Under the pieces are notes generated by a model. The model was not told the origin of the DNA. It ran no database searches and saw nothing but the letters and a program-made list of their open reading frames with translations. 64,000 nucleotides of DNA from CAZJHX01 sp964545715. GTDB lineage: Bacteria; Myxococcota_A; UBA9042; GCA-2863065. The DNA lies in the NCBI GenBank assembly GCA_964545715.1, contig CAZJHX010000030.1, positions 1 to 64,000 of the forward strand, in the 5' to 3' direction. The translations under genes and the position numbers were made by a program. Shown here piece after piece: positions 62,440 through 64,000 of this stretch. Within the stretch, counting starts at the first letter, position 1, and every line of letters begins with the position of its first letter.

Positions 62440-62685
62440 GGGGACACCGGGGACACCGGGGAGACCGGAGAGACCGGGGAGACCGGGGAGACCGGGGAGA
62501 CCGGGGAGACCGGGGAGACCGGGGAGACCGGAGAGACCGGGGACAGCGGCCCGCCGATCGCGACGCGCAGCGGCTCCTACCGGGGCGGGGCCTGGACCTC
62601 GTCCTGCGCCGCCGGCTCCGGTACCCCGCAGGTCTGGCTGGCGCTGCTGGGCGCCCTGGCGCTCGTGCGGAGGCGGCGATGGTGA
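62440..62685 (+). CDS. GET-repeat protein with MYXO-CTERM-like tail, 3' fragment
   Basis: 82 residues: GDTGDTGETGETG... (GGG-GAG/GAC-ACC repeat), GDSGPPIATRSGSYRGGAW, TSSCAAGSGTPQVWLALLGALALVRRRRW. The Cys followed by a transmembrane segment and Arg4 is a MYXO-CTERM-like surface anchor. The repeat changes from GDT before the gap to mostly GET after it. The TGA overlaps the ATG of the next gene. Confidence 0.65.
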   Translation, partial: GDTGDTGETGETGETGETGETGETGETGETGETGDSGPPIATRSGSYRGGAWTSSCAAGSGTPQVWLALLGALALVRRRRW

Positions 62686-63524
62686 TGTGGCTGACCGGCC
62701 TCGCCCTGGCCCAGGGGCTGCCCGAGGACACCGGGTACACCGTGCCGGACTTCGACGCCGACCAGTACCGCCCCCTCGTGGAGGCACGCCACACCCTGGC
62801 CACCGAGGACAGCCTTGTGCTGGACGGCTTCGCGGCCTCGGCCGAGCTGGGCTGGGCCCACGGGCTGCTGTTCTTCGAGTACGACGACGGGGAGGTGGTG
62901 GGACTGGTGACCGACGCCGCGGTCGCCCACCTCGGAGCGGCCTGGGGCACCGGGCGGCTGCGGGTCGGCGCCCTGGCGCCGCTTGTGTTGTGGACGGCCT
63001 CGGACGTCGAAGGTCGGCGCACCACCGCGCTGGGAGACCTGGAGCTGGACGCCAAGGTCCTGCTCTGGCAGGGCGAGCACCACGGCGTCGCGACTTACGG
63101 CCGGCTCTCGCTGCCCCTGGGCGCCGCAGACCACCAGCTCGGCCACGCCGGCCCCGGGCTCGAGGCCGGCGGCGTGGCAGACGTCGAGTGGCGAGGGCTG
63201 CACATCGCCCTGAACGCGGCCTACCAGCGGATGCCGAAGACCGAGCTGGGGGAGCTCACGCTGAGCAGCCTGCTGGTCTGGCGGGCGGCGGTGTCCTTCG
63301 GCCTGGAGCGCGGCCCCCGCCTCACGGGTGAGCTGCTGGCCAGGAACCGCCCCGGGCGCTTCCTGCAGGCCGACGGGGGGACGGGCCTGGAGACCCTGGG
63401 CTCTGTCCACCTCTCGGTGCGGGGGGTGCCCGTTCGGGTCGGCGCCGGCCTCGGCCTGATGCCCGGCGTCGGGGTGCCGACCTGGCGGCTGATCGTGGGG
63501 CTGGGGCACCGCTCGGCGGAGTGA
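62679..63524 (+). CDS. Probable outer-membrane beta-barrel protein
   Basis: 281 residues. Short signal MVMWLTGLALAQG, PEDTGYTVPDFDADQYRPLVEA, then alternating strands (SAELGWAHGLLFFEYDDG, GVATYGRLSLPLGAA, LHIALNAAYQRMP, GSVHLSVRGVPVRVGAGLGLMPG) to a terminal LIVGLGHRS. It resembles a family of Myxococcota predicted porins that often follow MYXO-CTERM proteins. Codon use is extremely GC-rich at third positions, visibly more than genes left of the gap. ATG at 62679 overlaps the preceding stop. Confidence 0.55.
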   Translation: MVMWLTGLALAQGLPEDTGYTVPDFDADQYRPLVEARHTLATEDSLVLDGFAASAELGWAHGLLFFEYDDGEVVGLVTDAAVAHLGAAWGTGRLRVGALAPLVLWTASDVEGRRTTALGDLELDAKVLLWQGEHHGVATYGRLSLPLGAADHQLGHAGPGLEAGGVADVEWRGLHIALNAAYQRMPKTELGELTLSSLLVWRAAVSFGLERGPRLTGELLARNRPGRFLQADGGTGLETLGSVHLSVRGVPVRVGAGLGLMPGVGVPTWRLIVGLGHRSAE

Positions 63525-63533
63525 GCTCGCCGC

Positions 63534-63971
63534 TCAGGCCGCCACGGGCCGTCCCGCGCAGACGTCCAGCAGCCGCCCCACGGCGCCTCCGGCGTCGGGA
63601 CCGATCCGGAAGCCGACGCGCCGGCCGCTCTCCTCGACAGGCGGGTAGACCACGTAGCGGACCTGGATGCGCACGCTGGCGTAGCGCCGGCCTCCGACCT
63701 CCAGCCAGGCCTCCAGGGTCTCGTCCGGTCGCAGCTCGCAGTCCGACGGCACCACCGCCGCCAGCCCACCGGCCGACAGGTCCTGCACCCGCACCCGGGT
63801 CGGGCCACAGCGGGTCTGCAGGGCGAGGGTGATGACGTTGCTGGCCCCGACGTCCCAGCGCTCGAGCTGCCGGGGGCCCCCGTCGTGGGGTTCGGCCTTC
63901 CGGGCGAAGGCGAGGGCCTGCCCGTAGGACGCCAGCAGCGCGAGCTGCTCCTCGGGCTCGGGTGCGCTCAC
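63534..63971 (-). CDS. PilZ-domain-like protein
   Basis: 145 residues from a GTG at 63971. RVRVQDLSAGGLAAVVPSDCELRPDETLEAWLEVGGRRYASVRIQVRYVV and GRRVGFRIG fit a PilZ-like beta barrel: the D-x-S-x-x-G motif and the late GFxIG strand. Canonical PilZ proteins bind cyclic-di-GMP through an N-terminal RxxxR plus DxSxxG; an RxxxR is not clear here, so nucleotide binding is uncertain. Post-gap segment with very GC-rich codons. Convergent with the barrel gene. Confidence 0.6.
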   Translation of the reverse strand: MSAPEPEEQLALLASYGQALAFARKAEPHDGGPRQLERWDVGASNVITLALQTRCGPTRVRVQDLSAGGLAAVVPSDCELRPDETLEAWLEVGGRRYASVRIQVRYVVYPPVEESGRRVGFRIGPDAGGAVGRLLDVCAGRPVAA

Positions 63972-64000
63972 CGGGGGGGCGCTCCGCAGCAGGCTCCAGG

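Noticed and set aside
62240..62560. 9-bp tandem repeat as a CRISPR or origin iteron array
   Set aside because: The repeat is in frame and encodes Gly-Asp/Glu-Thr linkers inside a lipoprotein-like gene.
1..64000. tRNA, rRNA or phage/integrase features
   Set aside because: No cloverleaf-like or rRNA-like sequence, integrase, transposase or attachment-site pattern was recognised by eye; a covariance-model scan would be needed to exclude small RNAs.

Overview
This is a GC-rich bacterial scaffold, probably metagenome-derived, with three runs of N (38764-38773, 51802-51811, 62338-62437). Its gene content points to a Myxococcota or deltaproteobacterial-type predator or saprophyte. Evidence: many lipoproteins with Cys-rich 'CDDGDxCT' repeats, MYXO-CTERM-like tails (Cys, hydrophobic stretch, Arg cluster), GDT-repeat linkers, Hanks-type kinases (one with a PEGA domain), an FHA-sigma54 activator, a DUF5916-type protein and several outer-membrane barrels. 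I cannot place it to family, and the segment after 62437 may come from another contig or organism. I recognised no rRNA, tRNA or CRISPR array.

Layout. 1-7261: a very large secreted subtilisin-like/Cys-repeat protein split by a G7 frameshift. 7265-8502: two truncated genes joined at a deletion-like junction. 8499-20382: a lipid biosynthesis cluster. It contains a fatty acyl-AMP ligase (divergent), a 3-ketosphinganine reductase-like SDR, a membrane desaturase/hydroxylase, a CFA/mycolate-type methyltransferase, a free ACP, a 1999-residue KS-AT-ACP-KR-DH polyketide synthase ending in an alpha-oxoamine synthase (serine palmitoyltransferase-like) domain, and a membrane-anchored CAT-fold acyltransferase-like protein. 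20387-32535: surface lipoproteins, barrels, Tag glycosylase with an SRPBCC partner, a LysR regulator and the FHA-sigma54 activator. 32841-43977: four radical SAM enzymes interleaved with lipoproteins and barrels. Two of them are tied to acidic YG[A/V/I]PP-repeat sequences, one by fusion and one by operon. 43974-62030: signalling kinases, a saccharopine dehydrogenase-like enzyme, a 163-bp palindromic element, a beta-helix/lamin-tail/PLD exoprotein, a Cys-repeat cytochrome c/DM13 lipoprotein and repeat lipoproteins. 62031-64000: a GDT-repeat lipoprotein running into a 100-N gap, then a MYXO-CTERM tail, a barrel and a PilZ-like protein.

Two candidate systems stand out. (1) A PKS-based sphingoid-like pathway: FAAL loads a fatty acid on the ACP, the PfaA-like synthase extends and dehydrates it once or more, and the fused AOS domain releases it by decarboxylative condensation with an amino acid. 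The SDR then reduces the 3-ketone. If serine is used, the KR+DH/no-ER logic would install the 4-ene of sphingosine without a desaturase. (2) A putative radical SAM-modified surface lipoprotein system. Its YGxPP repeats lie behind a lipobox-like segment and occur both fused to, and directly upstream of, closely similar SPASM-type radical SAM proteins.
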